Counted from the stretch's first letter, positions 54,680 through 64,000 are shown. The stretch is DNA of 64,000 nt from Cellvibrionaceae bacterium (GCA_028281575.1 JANQJP010000013.1:1-64000); one strand, 5' to 3'. Translations and numbers: made by a program. Notes: a model not told the origin generated them from the sequence alone.

Positions 54680-56794
54680 ATGCTTGAGGAAAAAACAAAA
54701 AAGATCATTCAACAAGCTTACAGTGAGTTTTTAGCTGCTAAGACGTTGAAACCCCGTTATAGCCAGAAGTTAATGATCGCAGAGATTGCGAAAACACTTG
54801 GCAATATTCAATTGGATGAAAAAGGCCACAATACGGCATCGCCGAATATTGCAGTTGTTGAAGCCGGGACGGGTACAGGTAAAACAATCGCGTATCTACT
54901 ATCTACACTTCCTATTGCCCAGCAACTCGAAAAACAAGTCGTACTTTCGACAGCGACGGTCGCGTTGCAGGAACAAATAATTTATAAAGACTTGCCTGAG
55001 TTACTTCGTCACAGTGGTCTGGATTTTTCATTTGCGCTTGCGAAAGGGCGCGGTAGGTACGTATGCCTGAGTAAGCTTGAGCGCATTCTCAGCGAAAGCG
55101 GTCAACAGGCCACATCGCTTTATCCAGACGAGGCGATTTCCTTATCTAGTTCAGAACTCGGCCTTTATCGCGATATGATGCAAAAGTCTGTCGACGGTGA
55201 TTGGGATGGCGATAGAGATAGCTGGCGTGACGCGCTTAGTTCAGATGAGTGGCAGCGAGTTACAACTGATCACAGGCAGTGCACCGGCCGTAAATGTTCA
55301 AATATTCGGGATTGTGCTTTTTTTAACGCGCGAAATGCGCTAGAAAACGCTGATTGCATCGTCGCAAATCACGACCTTGTATTGGCCGATCTCGCGTTGG
55401 GGGGTGGAGCGATACTATCTGCGCCTGAAGAGACAATTTATATACTCGACGAGGCGCATCATCTGCCCGAGAAAACCTTAAATCATTTCTCCGTTAGTAT
55501 GCGTTTGCGCAGCACAATACGCTGGTTGGGGCAGTCTGAAGCTCAATGGCCCGCGCAGCTGAAAGCACTGCAGGATTTAAGTTATTTTTCACAATTAGCT
55601 GAACCTCTGGAGCGTTGTTTTAGCAATGCGCGTTCAGTACTTGAGCAGGGACTACCGGTTGTACGCACTTTGTGCGAAGAAGTTGATATTGATCGGCCAT
55701 CACCGAAATTGCGCTTTCAGCGTGGCGAAGTGAGTGCCGAATTGGAACAAATTGCCGAACAGGCAGCGCAGGCGTTCCAAAAGTTACATTCTGTAGTAGA
55801 TAAAATGTACCGGGAGATAGACGCGATAGTTAATGCGGATAGCCATTTGGTTGCGCGCAAAGATATTGAAGCGATGCACGCGCAGTTGGGAGCCTGGGTA
55901 AATCGAACGCAAAATGCAATCGCCCTGTGGGAAAGTTATCGCGCTACTGGGTTTAACATCGAACAGCCGATGGCGCGCTGGGTTGCTTTATTTGATTCAA
56001 ATAGTGGAGATGATTTTGAATTGGTGTCGAGTCCGGTATTGGCTTCGAGTATTTTGCAAAAGGATTTGTGGGAGAGGTGCTGTGGTGCCGTACTTACTTC
56101 TGCAACAATACGGGCGTTAAATAGTTTTGACCGTTTTTTTATGAAATCCGGTCTTTCTGAAAACGCACATACTTGCGCCTTATCGAGCCCTTTCGATTTT
56201 CAAAATAACGCAACGCTATGTATTCCAAAAGAAAGTGTTGAAGCAAATCTCGTTATTCAGCATACGGAGAGTCTCATCAGTTTATTGCCACAGATCATCG
56301 ACGTGAGCGAAGGTACGCTCGTGCTGTTTGCGTCGCATACGCAAATGAATCAAGTGTATGAATCGCTGCCGACTTCTCTGGAAAAGAGAGTGCGCTGTCA
56401 GGGCTACGAAAGCAAGCAACGTATTATTGAAATACATAAACGTAATATCGACCGGGGCGAAGGCAGCGTGATTTGGGGGCTTGCAAGTTTTGCGGAGGGT
56501 ATCGATTTACCGGGTGAATATTGCAGTCACGTGATTATCGCGAAGCTGCCGTTTGCAGTACCGGACGAACCTGTCGAAGCGGCTTTTTCAGAGTGGATTG
56601 AAGCGCGGGGTGGCAATGCATTTATGGAAGTGGCTATTCCCGAAGTGTCGGTTCGCCTTACACAATCCTGTGGCAGGTTGCTGAGAACCGAATCTGATTC
56701 CGGCCGAGTGACTATTCTTGATAAACGTTTAATAAGTAAGCGCTACGGTCAAGCGCTTTTGGATGCTTTACCACCGTTTAGACGTCAAATTTGA
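54680..56794 (+). CDS. dinG: DinG/XPD-family ATP-dependent DNA helicase
   Basis: 704 residues. Walker A VEAGTGTGKTIAYLL, Fe-S cluster cysteines in GRYVCLSKLERI and CTGRKCSNIRDCAFFNAR (four Cys in ~100 residues), DEAH box ILDEAHHLPE, motif VI QSCGRLLRTESDSGRV. 5'-3' helicase acting on D-loops and R-loops. Near the normal E. coli DinG length (~716). Starts 49 bases after the acyltransferase gene, with no terminator between, so the two may be co-transcribed. The YoaA paralogue is the main alternative. Confidence 0.88.
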   Translation: MLEEKTKKIIQQAYSEFLAAKTLKPRYSQKLMIAEIAKTLGNIQLDEKGHNTASPNIAVVEAGTGTGKTIAYLLSTLPIAQQLEKQVVLSTATVALQEQIIYKDLPELLRHSGLDFSFALAKGRGRYVCLSKLERILSESGQQATSLYPDEAISLSSSELGLYRDMMQKSVDGDWDGDRDSWRDALSSDEWQRVTTDHRQCTGRKCSNIRDCAFFNARNALENADCIVANHDLVLADLALGGGAILSAPEETIYILDEAHHLPEKTLNHFSVSMRLRSTIRWLGQSEAQWPAQLKALQDLSYFSQLAEPLERCFSNARSVLEQGLPVVRTLCEEVDIDRPSPKLRFQRGEVSAELEQIAEQAAQAFQKLHSVVDKMYREIDAIVNADSHLVARKDIEAMHAQLGAWVNRTQNAIALWESYRATGFNIEQPMARWVALFDSNSGDDFELVSSPVLASSILQKDLWERCCGAVLTSATIRALNSFDRFFMKSGLSENAHTCALSSPFDFQNNATLCIPKESVEANLVIQHTESLISLLPQIIDVSEGTLVLFASHTQMNQVYESLPTSLEKRVRCQGYESKQRIIEIHKRNIDRGEGSVIWGLASFAEGIDLPGEYCSHVIIAKLPFAVPDEPVEAAFSEWIEARGGNAFMEVAIPEVSVRLTQSCGRLLRTESDSGRVTILDKRLISKRYGQALLDALPPFRRQI

Positions 56795-57072
56795 CGTGCA
56801 TAACTCCGCTTGGGCGCGGCAATCCTTATTAAATTTTTTAGTCATAATACTTTTCTTTTTTTTTATTTTTCTAGTCAAAAACTTATTTTTTGGCACTCGA
56901 AATGCACTAAATTTTTGGGGTCCGTTCTACAGGACAACGGCTCATTCTCACACCAAATTCGTCCGTGAAAGTCTACACGCAATAATGCATTCGCAGGGTT
57001 AGCTCTGCGGAAAATAAAGTTGCTCGGTTGCATGTGCAACCCTGGAGCTAATGTCTATTTGGAGTATTCAAT

Positions 57073-57630
57073 ATGATTCGCAGCAATAAACCGGAAGACC
57101 GACCTGGAGAAAATTCTGTAAGTCGACCACTTGGAGATCTGCCGACCGCTTCCTCATCATCCCCATCAGCATCGACTGTAAAATCGACACATTCAGTTGT
57201 AGATGCCGCACCGATCGCTGTAATTGGTCCAAAAATTCAATTTAAGGGTGAGCTTGTTGGTGAAGAGGACCTGCTTATTCAAGGCCATGTCGACGGCACA
57301 ATTGATTTAAAGGGGAATAATTTAACCATCGGCGACAAGGGTGTTGTAAAAGCAAATGTACTTGCACAAACCATTACCATTGAAGGCACGATTGAGGGTG
57401 ACGTTTATGGAGAAGAGCGTATCTCAATTTTATCTTCGAGTAATGTGAAAGGAAATCTCGTCGCTGATCGCGTTACATTGGAAGACGGTGCTAAATTTAA
57501 AGGCTCCATCGATATGGAAATCGAATCGCGCAAGGAAGATTTTCAAAAGTTCAATGCAAATTCAACGTTAGCGCGCTCGCCATCGCTTGACGTGAACAAA
57601 CCCAAACCAAAGGTTACTGAACCTGCATAG
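57073..57630 (+). CDS. Bactofilin-family cytoskeletal protein
   Basis: 185 residues. Central beta-helix domain (residues ~50-150): IGPKIQFKGELVGEEDLLIQ, GHVDGTIDLKGNNLTIGDKG, VKANVLAQTITIEGTIEGDV with regular glycine/valine spacing. The N-terminal 45 and C-terminal 35 residues are low complexity and Ser/Pro/Lys rich, as expected. Polymerises without nucleotide and places wall-modifying enzymes. Preceded by a 278-base AT-rich gap with the palindrome GTTGCATGTGCAAC (57028-57041). Confidence 0.9.
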   Translation: MIRSNKPEDRPGENSVSRPLGDLPTASSSSPSASTVKSTHSVVDAAPIAVIGPKIQFKGELVGEEDLLIQGHVDGTIDLKGNNLTIGDKGVVKANVLAQTITIEGTIEGDVYGEERISILSSSNVKGNLVADRVTLEDGAKFKGSIDMEIESRKEDFQKFNANSTLARSPSLDVNKPKPKVTEPA

Positions 57631-57693
57631 TACATCGCTTGTAGGTCCGGTAGTGTGCCGGGCCTTTGTTTACTTTTTGCATATTGAGCATTT

Positions 57694-59022
57694 ATGGCCA
57701 TTTTAAATCACAGATCGCCAGGCATTACCGCAATCTATAACGCTGTAAAATCCAATCAAAAAAACAGTATTTTGGATTTTGGTCCTTGTATCTCAAAAAA
57801 TTTACTCTTTTTTTCTAAGCTTGGCTGTCACTTCTATTTTGAAAATTTTAGCGATCAAATCGCTTATTATCCTAAGAAGGGCGCAGAGCATACTTATCTC
57901 ACGAATTTCAATGAGCTTCTCGATGGCGTGAGCTCAGGAAAAAAATTTGATGTAGTATTGCTTTGGGACTTATTAAATTACTTAAGTCTGCCAGATATTG
58001 TTCAGGTGCTAAATCGCATTGAAGCCTATCTACGACCCAATACCCTGGTCCACACGATAAATTATGTGGGTGCTAAGAGTCCGGCGACACCGGGGCGGTT
58101 TGAGCTTAACGACCAATACAACGTAAGCGTAAGCTTCCAGGAATTTGAGGAGGCCAAGCGAGTGCGACTTACAACCGCAGATATGCTTAGATCTGTTCCG
58201 CAGTTTGCGATACTGCGATCTTTTTTAAAACGCGAAGGCATGGTCTCTGGGTTGTCTGAACAGATAATGTGTTACCAACCCCATAAACAACAGTGTCAGC
58301 GTGTTGCAGTATTTTCAAGTGCAGAACCAAGTAAGGCTGATTTTGATGTCGAACGTCATATTGCGTCGCCGGCAATCAGCCAGCTTTGTTCTGTGGATGG
58401 CAAAGGTGCGCGACTACTCGATTTGGGTGTGCACAATGATGTCAATAATGACGGTTGGAAGCGCATATATTCAGACGTCTATTCAGAAGATCTCAACGCG
58501 GCGCTCAAACGTTTTGCCAAACTTGAATTTGGTCAACGTAAACAGTTAATGCCCACATCGCCTTTTTTGGCCTTTGAAAAAAATACGCGCTTCGATGTCA
58601 TTGTTGCTTGGGATATCTTTAATTACCTGGATGATGAACTGCTGTTTGAAGTGGGTCGGCGTCTCGTCGATTTAGCTCGTGATGGAACAAAGATGATTGT
58701 GATGTGTTATTCCGGTGCTCGCATTCCCGCCAGGCCGCAACCGTTTGTGCTCACCAAGGGGAAAATCGGTTTGGCAAAAAACTACATTAAAAAATCTGAG
58801 CAGCGGCGATTTCCTGCATTGACATCGGTAAAAATTCAGCAGGCTTTCCCCGGTTTTTTTGTCGAAAACACTTACGCATTTCGACCGGGGATGGAGCGGG
58901 GTTTAAATGAATACGTATTTGTATTTAAAGATGCCGAGACGCAGTTACTCGAGCGGCAAGCCCGCGCCGAACACATCTTGGCGCAAAAACGTGAGCTGAA
59001 GCGTGGAAGTAGCGTTTGTTAA
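57694..59022 (+). CDS. Protein of two duplicated methyltransferase-like halves
   Basis: 442 residues made of two similar halves. The first (~1-205) has SILDFGPCISKNLLFFSKLG, then KFDVVLLWDLLNYLSLPDIV and INYVGAKSPATPGRFELND. The second (~220-430) has LLDLGVHNDVNNDGWKRIYS, RFDVIVAWDIFNYLDDELLF and CYSGARIPARPQPFVLT. Each resembles a class I SAM-methyltransferase fold in strand order (LDxG near motif I, D-V-hydrophobic-x-W-D near motif IV), but motif I lacks the usual GxG. Enzymatic activity is uncertain. It follows the bactofilin gene by 63 bases; a shared role in the envelope is possible but unproven. Confidence 0.6.
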   Translation: MAILNHRSPGITAIYNAVKSNQKNSILDFGPCISKNLLFFSKLGCHFYFENFSDQIAYYPKKGAEHTYLTNFNELLDGVSSGKKFDVVLLWDLLNYLSLPDIVQVLNRIEAYLRPNTLVHTINYVGAKSPATPGRFELNDQYNVSVSFQEFEEAKRVRLTTADMLRSVPQFAILRSFLKREGMVSGLSEQIMCYQPHKQQCQRVAVFSSAEPSKADFDVERHIASPAISQLCSVDGKGARLLDLGVHNDVNNDGWKRIYSDVYSEDLNAALKRFAKLEFGQRKQLMPTSPFLAFEKNTRFDVIVAWDIFNYLDDELLFEVGRRLVDLARDGTKMIVMCYSGARIPARPQPFVLTKGKIGLAKNYIKKSEQRRFPALTSVKIQQAFPGFFVENTYAFRPGMERGLNEYVFVFKDAETQLLERQARAEHILAQKRELKRGSSVC

Positions 59023-59055
59023 ATCTTGAGGGGAAGAGCTGAAATTCGTTTCAGC

Positions 59056-60795
59056 TTACATTCTTTCCATGACTTCAATACCCAAGAGGTCTAAGCCAAG
59101 CCTAATTGTTTGCGCCGTCGCCTTACTTAACTGAAGACGGCTCAGCTTATCAGCTTCAGCAACTTCTGTTTTGAGAATGGGACAGGCTTCATAAAAGCGC
59201 ATAAATAGGCTGGCGAGCTCATATAAATAATTACAGAGGACATGAGGGTAGGCGTCTTCTGCGACTTGTTCGAGTACTTCAGAGAATTTCAGTAGTTTGA
59301 GCGCCAGGGCAATTTCTTGGGGCTCGTTTAACTCAATACTGGCATCGAAGCGCTGTAAATCCTGTTCTGCTTTGCGAAAAATACTCGCGATTCGTGTAAA
59401 AGCATATTGTAAGTAGGGGCCGGTATTACCTTCAAAGCTAAGCATGGCGTCCCAGTCGAATACATAGTCATTTGTTCGCGTAATTGAAAGATCCGCATAT
59501 TTAACTGCACCGATACCAACTTTTCGCGCGATTTCGGCTACCTGCTCAGAATTAAGTTGGGGATTTTTTTCTTTTACTACGGTTACTGCTTTTTCGACAG
59601 CTTCATCTAAAAGCTCGGCGAGTTTCACCGTGCCACCTGTACGCGTTTTAAAGGGTTTGCCGTCTTTACCCAGCATTTTTCCAAATGCACAGTGTTCCAA
59701 ACGCACGTTGTTTTCAACGAAGCCCGCTTTGCGCGCGACGGTAAAAACCTGTTTCATGTGCAGTGATTGCCTGTCATCAATAAAGTACTGAATTCGCGTT
59801 GCTTTGAGTGCATTTGCACGGAATCGAATTGCAGCCAGGTCGGTCGTCGCATAGAGATAGCCACCATCTTTCTTTTGCACAATGACAGGGCTCGGATTTC
59901 CTTCTTTATCAGCTAATTCGTCGAGGAATATAACGAGTGCGCCTTCGTCCTCTTTCGCCAGCCCAGTTTTTTCTAACGCGTTGACGAGTACTTCCAAATC
60001 ATCGTTGTAGGCGCTTTCGCCGCGAATATCTTCTGGTTTAAGGGTTACATTGAGCAGACGATAAATATCGCCGCTGTGGGATAGGGATACATCGCGAAAG
60101 CGTTGCCAGAGCGTCAGTACCTCGGCGTCGCCCGATTGCAGTTTAACGACGTAATCCCGGGCACGATCTGAAAACGTGCTGTCATCGTCAAAACGCTTCT
60201 TGGATTGTTGGTAGAACTTCTCCAGGTCCTTAAGCGCAAACTCGGCTGAACAACCCTCGCCAAGTTGGTCACTAAGTTCGGCGATCAGCATGCCAAACTG
60301 TGTACCCCAATCGCCAACATGGTTTTGGCGAATAACGGAGTCGCCGATAAAGCTCAGTATCCGCGCGGTAGCATCGCCGATAATCGTCGAGCGAAGGTGA
60401 CCCACATGCATTTCTTTCGCGAGGTTGGGCGAAGAGTAGTCGATCACGACGGTATCCGGCTGTTCTTTGGTGGTTACGCCCAACTTTTTATCTAAACTTG
60501 CATGGTAGAGCGTATTTGCGATCCAGGTGTGATCCAAATGGATATTGATGAAGCCCGGTCCTGCTATTTCGATTTGTTTGGCGATGCCGTCCAATAGCAG
60601 GTTGTCGCATATTTTTTGCGCAAGCTCCCGAGGTTTTGTTTGCATGGATTTGGCGGCAGCCATGGCTCCGTTGGCCTGGTAGTCACCAAATTTCGGGTTT
60701 TTGCTTGGCGTCACGTGAGCACCGAATGCCTCAGGTATTTCAGCTGAACTCATTGCCTCGCGGACTTTCTGTTGCAAAAAAGTGCGAATATTCAT
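59056..60795 (-). CDS. argS: Arginyl-tRNA synthetase
   Basis: 579 residues. N-terminal tRNA-binding domain, class I signature [20 protein letters not shown] (HVGH), C-terminal DALR anticodon-binding domain ending in [14 protein letters not shown]. The KMSKS motif is replaced by the usual degenerate form ([14 protein letters not shown]). Single gene, divergent from the enoyl-CoA hydratase gene. Confidence 0.97.
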   Translation of the reverse strand: MNIRTFLQQKVREAMSSAEIPEAFGAHVTPSKNPKFGDYQANGAMAAAKSMQTKPRELAQKICDNLLLDGIAKQIEIAGPGFINIHLDHTWIANTLYHASLDKKLGVTTKEQPDTVVIDYSSPNLAKEMHVGHLRSTIIGDATARILSFIGDSVIRQNHVGDWGTQFGMLIAELSDQLGEGCSAEFALKDLEKFYQQSKKRFDDDSTFSDRARDYVVKLQSGDAEVLTLWQRFRDVSLSHSGDIYRLLNVTLKPEDIRGESAYNDDLEVLVNALEKTGLAKEDEGALVIFLDELADKEGNPSPVIVQKKDGGYLYATTDLAAIRFRANALKATRIQYFIDDRQSLHMKQVFTVARKAGFVENNVRLEHCAFGKMLGKDGKPFKTRTGGTVKLAELLDEAVEKAVTVVKEKNPQLNSEQVAEIARKVGIGAVKYADLSITRTNDYVFDWDAMLSFEGNTGPYLQYAFTRIASIFRKAEQDLQRFDASIELNEPQEIALALKLLKFSEVLEQVAEDAYPHVLCNYLYELASLFMRFYEACPILKTEVAEADKLSRLQLSKATAQTIRLGLDLLGIEVMERM

Positions 60796-60890
60796 GGATG
60801 CCTCAAGCGCTTGAAAGAGAGCGGGATTTTAGCCTCAAAACCAGGCTATGCAAGGCATACAAGCAAAAGATCCTGGATTAAGAGGTTGTT

Positions 60891-61664
60891 ATGGCGGATT
60901 TAATAAAAAAAATTCCTCGCGGGGCGGTGGTCGAGCTGCAATTTAATCGTCCTGCAAAAAAAAATGCAATTAACCTGGATATGTATGTTTCGCTCATTGG
61001 TGCGCTGGAGAGCGCCAGTTCTGATCAGAGTGTGCAGTGCGTGGTGTTTACTTGTGTTGGTGAAAGCTTTACCAGCGGAAATGATTTAGAGGATTTCGTC
61101 AACGGTGGTGCAGACCTTAAAGACAGTCCCGTTTTAAGGTTTCTGAAGGTTTTTTCCCAATTTGAAAAGCCTATTGTGGTCGCGGTGAAGGGCGATGCCG
61201 TTGGCATTGGCACGACCCTTCTGATGCATGCAGATATGGTATTTGCCAGCCCCGATGCACGTTTTTCTCTGCCGTTTGTGAAGCTAGGTTTGTGCCCGGA
61301 GTTTGCGTCTTCACTGATTTTGCCGAGATTGGCAGGTCATGTCAGGGCTTTCGAATGGTTGGTATTTGGTGATGTGTTCTATGCAAAAGATGCGCGTGAA
61401 GTCGGGTTGATAAACGCTATCGTTGAAGATCCCGAATACGCGGCATTTGAAGCCGCCTCTCGCCTTACATCGCTGCCGCGCAACGCAATAAAAACGAGTA
61501 AGCAGTTGTTGAAGCAAGCGGAAAAGGCGTTGATCAAAGCCACAATTGATACGGAGGCAGAGGCGTTCGGTAAAGCGCTAAAAGGTGCTGAGTTCGCTGA
61601 AGCTGTAAGTGCATTTTTCGAGAAGCGAAGCCCTGATTCTACGAGCATCTATAAAGGAGATTGA
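60891..61664 (+). CDS. Enoyl-CoA hydratase/isomerase family protein
   Basis: 257 residues. Crotonase fold: ELQFNRPAKKNAINLDMY, FTSGNDLEDF (oxyanion hole; GND motif), VVAVKGDAVGIGTTLLMHAD and FSLPFVKLGLCPEFASSLIL (catalytic Glu in the PE position). Resembles enoyl-CoA delta-isomerase/hydratase types with SGNDL. The following gene starts one base after the stop, so both are in one operon and the pair probably acts in unsaturated fatty-acid beta-oxidation. Confidence 0.88.
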   Translation: MADLIKKIPRGAVVELQFNRPAKKNAINLDMYVSLIGALESASSDQSVQCVVFTCVGESFTSGNDLEDFVNGGADLKDSPVLRFLKVFSQFEKPIVVAVKGDAVGIGTTLLMHADMVFASPDARFSLPFVKLGLCPEFASSLILPRLAGHVRAFEWLVFGDVFYAKDAREVGLINAIVEDPEYAAFEAASRLTSLPRNAIKTSKQLLKQAEKALIKATIDTEAEAFGKALKGAEFAEAVSAFFEKRSPDSTSIYKGD

Positions 61665-61665
61665 T

Positions 61666-62475
61666 ATGTTGGATTTTAACGATAAAACAGTAGTTGTGAT
61701 TGGCGGGACCAGCGGTATAAATCGGGGTATTGCGACAAGCTTTGCAAAACACAGAGCCAGAGTGGCGGTGGCCAGTCGTGATCAGGGCAAGGTCGACAAT
61801 ACTGTTCGTGAACTGGAGCAACTCGGTGCAGACGCCCACGGCTTTGCTGCTGATGTGCGCAATAAAGAAGATCTGGAAACGGGCATGGGCGAAGTACATC
61901 AGCGCTGGGGCGATTTCGATGTACTGGTATCCGGGGCAGCAGGGAATTTTCCTGCGTTGGCAAACGCCATGTCGGCAAACGGTTTTAAATCTGTGGTCGA
62001 TATCGATCTACTTGGCACCTTCCACGTCATGCAATCGGCCTATCCGTATTTGCGCAAGCCGGGTGCAAGTATTGTCAATGTGTCCGCGCCTCAAGCGTTT
62101 TTGCCAATGATTGGTCAAAGCCATGTATGCGCTGCTAAAGCGGGGGTGGATATGATTACGCGCACATTGGCGATGGAGTGGGGAGCCGATGGTATCCGGG
62201 TTAACAGTGTTGTTCCGGGGCCGATAGAGGGCACTGAGGGGATGAAGCGGTTGGCGCCGACGCCAGAACTGCTTGAAAAGTCTCGCCTGTCTGTTCCCCT
62301 ACAGCGCTTAGGCAAACCAGAGGATCTGGGCAATGCCTGCATGTTTTTAGCATCTGAGCTTGCCAGCTATGTCAGTGGCGCGGTGATTCCAATTGATGGT
62401 GGCTGGTCGTTGGCGGGCGCATCTAGCCTGAGTTCCGCTCTGGGCAAGGTGCTGCAAGCTTCGACACCCAAGTGA
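61666..62475 (+). CDS. SDR-family oxidoreductase, 2,4-dienoyl-CoA-reductase-like
   Basis: 269 residues from the ATG at 61666, with AAAGGAGA upstream. NAD(P)-binding VVVIGGTSGINRGIA (TGxxxGxG variant), VLVSGAAGNFPA (NAG region), and RVNSVVPGPIEGTEGMKRL. The catalytic YxxxK is replaced by HVCAAKAGVD: the lysine remains but the tyrosine is absent, as in peroxisomal 2,4-dienoyl-CoA reductases, which also share the PGPIxGTEG loop. Operon with the enoyl-CoA hydratase supports a role in degrading unsaturated acyl-CoA. Confidence 0.82.
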   Translation: MLDFNDKTVVVIGGTSGINRGIATSFAKHRARVAVASRDQGKVDNTVRELEQLGADAHGFAADVRNKEDLETGMGEVHQRWGDFDVLVSGAAGNFPALANAMSANGFKSVVDIDLLGTFHVMQSAYPYLRKPGASIVNVSAPQAFLPMIGQSHVCAAKAGVDMITRTLAMEWGADGIRVNSVVPGPIEGTEGMKRLAPTPELLEKSRLSVPLQRLGKPEDLGNACMFLASELASYVSGAVIPIDGGWSLAGASSLSSALGKVLQASTPK

Positions 62476-62522
62476 AGCCGCGATACAATCGCCGGCTTGT
62501 TATTAGCATGCTGGAGTAGGGC

Positions 62523-63389
62523 GTGGCGAGTCAGATAGAAGAACTGATTCTTAAATTTAGTTGTGATGATCAGCCGGGCATTGTTGCTGCGGTGGCAAAC
62601 CTGTTTTCTCTGCAAGGTTTCAATATTCGCGAGGCGTCGCAGTTCGAGGATGTTACGACGCAGCGGTTTTTTATGCGTACGGTTATGGAATCGGTCGAGG
62701 GTCCCAAAGATCTCGCTGCATTAAAAGGGGCTTTTCATTCGGTAGCGGAACGCTATCAAATGACTTGGGAGATTCACGACAAATCCAAAAAAATGAAAGT
62801 ACTCATTGCCGTCTCGCAATGGGGGCACTGTCTTAACAATTTATTAAATAGTTGGAAAAATGGCACCTTACCCGTCGATATTGTCGGCGTTGTTTCTAAC
62901 CATGAAGTTATGCGTGGCATAACGGAATGGTACGATTTGCCTTACTATTATTTGCCGATTACTGCGGACAATAAAGCTGAGCAAGAAGCCAAGATATTAA
63001 TGATTAAAGAAAAAAACGATGTAGAGCTTTTGGTACTTGCGCGCTATATGCAAATTTTATCGGACGACATGTGTAAACACCTGCAAGGTCGTGCGATTAA
63101 TATCCATCATTCTTTTTTACCTGGTTTTAAAGGTGCAAAGCCCTATCACCAAGCCTATGAGCGCGGTGTAAAGTTGATTGGTGCAACAGCGCACTACGTG
63201 ACGAGTGAATTGGATGAAGGGCCGATTATCGAGCAGTCGGTCGAACGTGTCACGCATGCGAATTCTCCCGATGAACTCGTCGAAATTGGTCGGGATATTG
63301 AAGCTGTTACTTTACAGCGGGCAGTTCGCTGGCACGCTGAACATAGAATTTTATTAAACGGCCAAAAAACAGTCGTATTTAACCGTTAA
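62523..63389 (+). CDS. purU: Formyltetrahydrofolate deformylase
   Basis: 288 residues, GTG start after GGAGTAGGG. N-terminal ACT domain (residues 8-85: LKFSCDDQPGIVAAVANLFSLQGFNIREASQF) and formyltransferase-type catalytic domain with NIHHSFLPGFKGAKPYHQAYERG and ATAHYVTSELDEGPII (the N...H...D triad). Hydrolyses 10-formyl-THF to THF and formate, balancing one-carbon pools. Single gene. Confidence 0.95.
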   Translation: MASQIEELILKFSCDDQPGIVAAVANLFSLQGFNIREASQFEDVTTQRFFMRTVMESVEGPKDLAALKGAFHSVAERYQMTWEIHDKSKKMKVLIAVSQWGHCLNNLLNSWKNGTLPVDIVGVVSNHEVMRGITEWYDLPYYYLPITADNKAEQEAKILMIKEKNDVELLVLARYMQILSDDMCKHLQGRAINIHHSFLPGFKGAKPYHQAYERGVKLIGATAHYVTSELDEGPIIEQSVERVTHANSPDELVEIGRDIEAVTLQRAVRWHAEHRILLNGQKTVVFNR

Positions 63390-63402
63390 CCTTTCCCATT
63401 AA

Positions 63403-63924
63403 TTAGAGATGCCCTAGGCTTTCCAAATAAATCGTTAGTTGTTCGAGGCCCGCGCTCCAGCCATTACCGCGTTCCGCAAGTGCGGCTTTGAAGGTCGCAG
63501 CTTCCTCTTCTGTGGGGTCGATGGGTTCCCAGACAAAATGTAAATGTGTTTTATCGCCGGTTTCTGTCAGGGTAATGGTTGCGCGTATTTCTTTTGGCCA
63601 GGTTGGCATTTGAGGGTTGGGAAGAATATCGCCAGCGTCGTTCGACATATATTGTCTGAATACCAGGCGTTCGGGCGGGCTAACTTCCTCGTATTTTGTC
63701 AGCAGCCACATTTCGTGACCGTTGGGTGTCATCATTTTATGAAGGGAAGAGCCGCCCGATCTGATATCGGCTGACACATACTCACAGCTAAACCCTTTTT
63801 GCGGGAACATCCAGTTATTGAGGTGTTCGACTTGCGTCCAGGTGTCAAATACCAGCGATCTTGGCGCGTTAAATTCGCGGTCTAAAATAGACGGTTTGAC
63901 TGCAATCTTGTTGTCACTGCTCAT
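63403..63924 (-). CDS. SRPBCC/AHSA1-family protein
   Basis: 173 residues. START-like fold with typical openings: LDREFNAPRSLVFDTWTQVEHLNNWMFP and a C-terminal GWSAGLEQLTIYLESL. AHSA1-type SRPBCC proteins bind small hydrophobic ligands; several are paired with ArsR regulators. Start codon overlaps the stop of such a regulator (ATGA), so translation is coupled. Ligand and role unknown. Confidence 0.88.
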   Translation of the reverse strand: MSSDNKIAVKPSILDREFNAPRSLVFDTWTQVEHLNNWMFPQKGFSCEYVSADIRSGGSSLHKMMTPNGHEMWLLTKYEEVSPPERLVFRQYMSNDAGDILPNPQMPTWPKEIRATITLTETGDKTHLHFVWEPIDPTEEEAATFKAALAERGNGWSAGLEQLTIYLESLGHL

Positions 63925-64000
63925 CCTTCACCTCGTTGAATTTTATCTAAATAGTCTTCCAAGTGGTCAAGCCGGTTCACCCAGAGTTGATCAAATTGGG
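63921..64000 (-). CDS. ArsR-family regulator, C-terminal end only
   Basis: The last 25 codons on the minus strand read QFDQLWVNRLDHLEDYLDKI and end QRGEG. The 'LW..RLD.LE.YL' ending is typical of small ArsR-type winged-helix repressors found directly before AHSA1 genes. The gene continues beyond the end of the window; the DNA-binding part is not visible. Stop overlaps the start of the SRPBCC gene. Confidence 0.65.
   Translation of the reverse strand, partial: QFDQLWVNRLDHLEDYLDKIQRGEG

Noticed and set aside
1-64000. tRNA and rRNA genes
   Set aside because: No cloverleaf-like sequences with a GTTCGAATC-type T arm or conserved rRNA segments were seen on scanning both strands.

Overview
The window looks like chromosome of a marine gammaproteobacterium, probably of the Cellvibrionaceae/Saccharophagus-Teredinibacter type. 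This is inferred from the gene set (rsx/rnf complex, guaB-guaA next to xseA, a TonB-dependent receptor, a REC-GGDEF protein, sbcB, dinG, bactofilin) and from two CsrB/Rsm-type sRNAs; no rRNA or tRNA gene is visible to confirm it. Most of the sequence is housekeeping chromosome, interrupted by one accessory island.

1-25.98 kb: a YecA/SEC-C protein, a LysR regulator, ugd flanked on the opposite strand by two paralogous CsrB/RsmZ-like sRNAs, then an rsx (rnf) electron-transport operon split into rsxABC and rsxDGE by an mscS gene. After it come metG, apbC/mrp, dcd, a 650-residue lipoprotein, a KefB/C-type antiporter, xseA, guaB and guaA. The gaps between 6.9 and 19.4 kb hold seven long palindromic elements. 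Six share a core sequence but carry stem arms private to each copy.

25.98-41.43 kb: a genomic island in the 3' end of guaA. The last guaA codons (T-I-E-W-E-stop) are repeated at the far border (41412-41429), and a third, related copy lies inside (28052-28069), each of the latter preceded by a similar arm sequence. The island therefore looks like two tandem related elements without a visible integrase. The first holds hipBA and one orphan type I-E-like CRISPR repeat. The second holds a WYL regulator, a complete type I-C CRISPR-Cas system (cas3, cas5c, cas8c, cas7c, cas4, cas1, cas2) and an array of 55 repeats and 54 spacers.

The most interesting locus is the unusual 300-base gap between cas3 and cas5 (31789-32100). 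It holds a degenerate CRISPR repeat whose stem sequence is replaced but whose fold and 11-base 5' handle are preserved. The guide that follows matches a site about 80 bases upstream, with a TTC PAM and, in the first 16 positions, mismatches only at positions 6 and 12. That site overlaps two opposed promoters: one for the RNA itself and cas5-8-7-4, and one for a divergent 47-codon hydrophobic ORF. This is the architecture expected of a CreTA-like (crRNA-like antitoxin plus small toxin) or CreR-like autoregulatory module that makes the cell depend on Cascade. The function is inferred; the sequence features are directly visible.

41.43-64 kb: ordinary chromosome again: a PknB-type kinase, sbcB, a TonB receptor whose ribosome binding site is buried in a hairpin, a PhoD-like phosphatase, a GST, a DUF2971-like protein, pyrB, an EF-hand protein, a REC-GGDEF protein, an acyltransferase, dinG, a bactofilin, a protein of two duplicated methyltransferase-like halves, argS, an enoyl-CoA hydratase plus dienoyl-CoA-reductase-like pair, purU, and an SRPBCC protein coupled to a truncated ArsR-type regulator.
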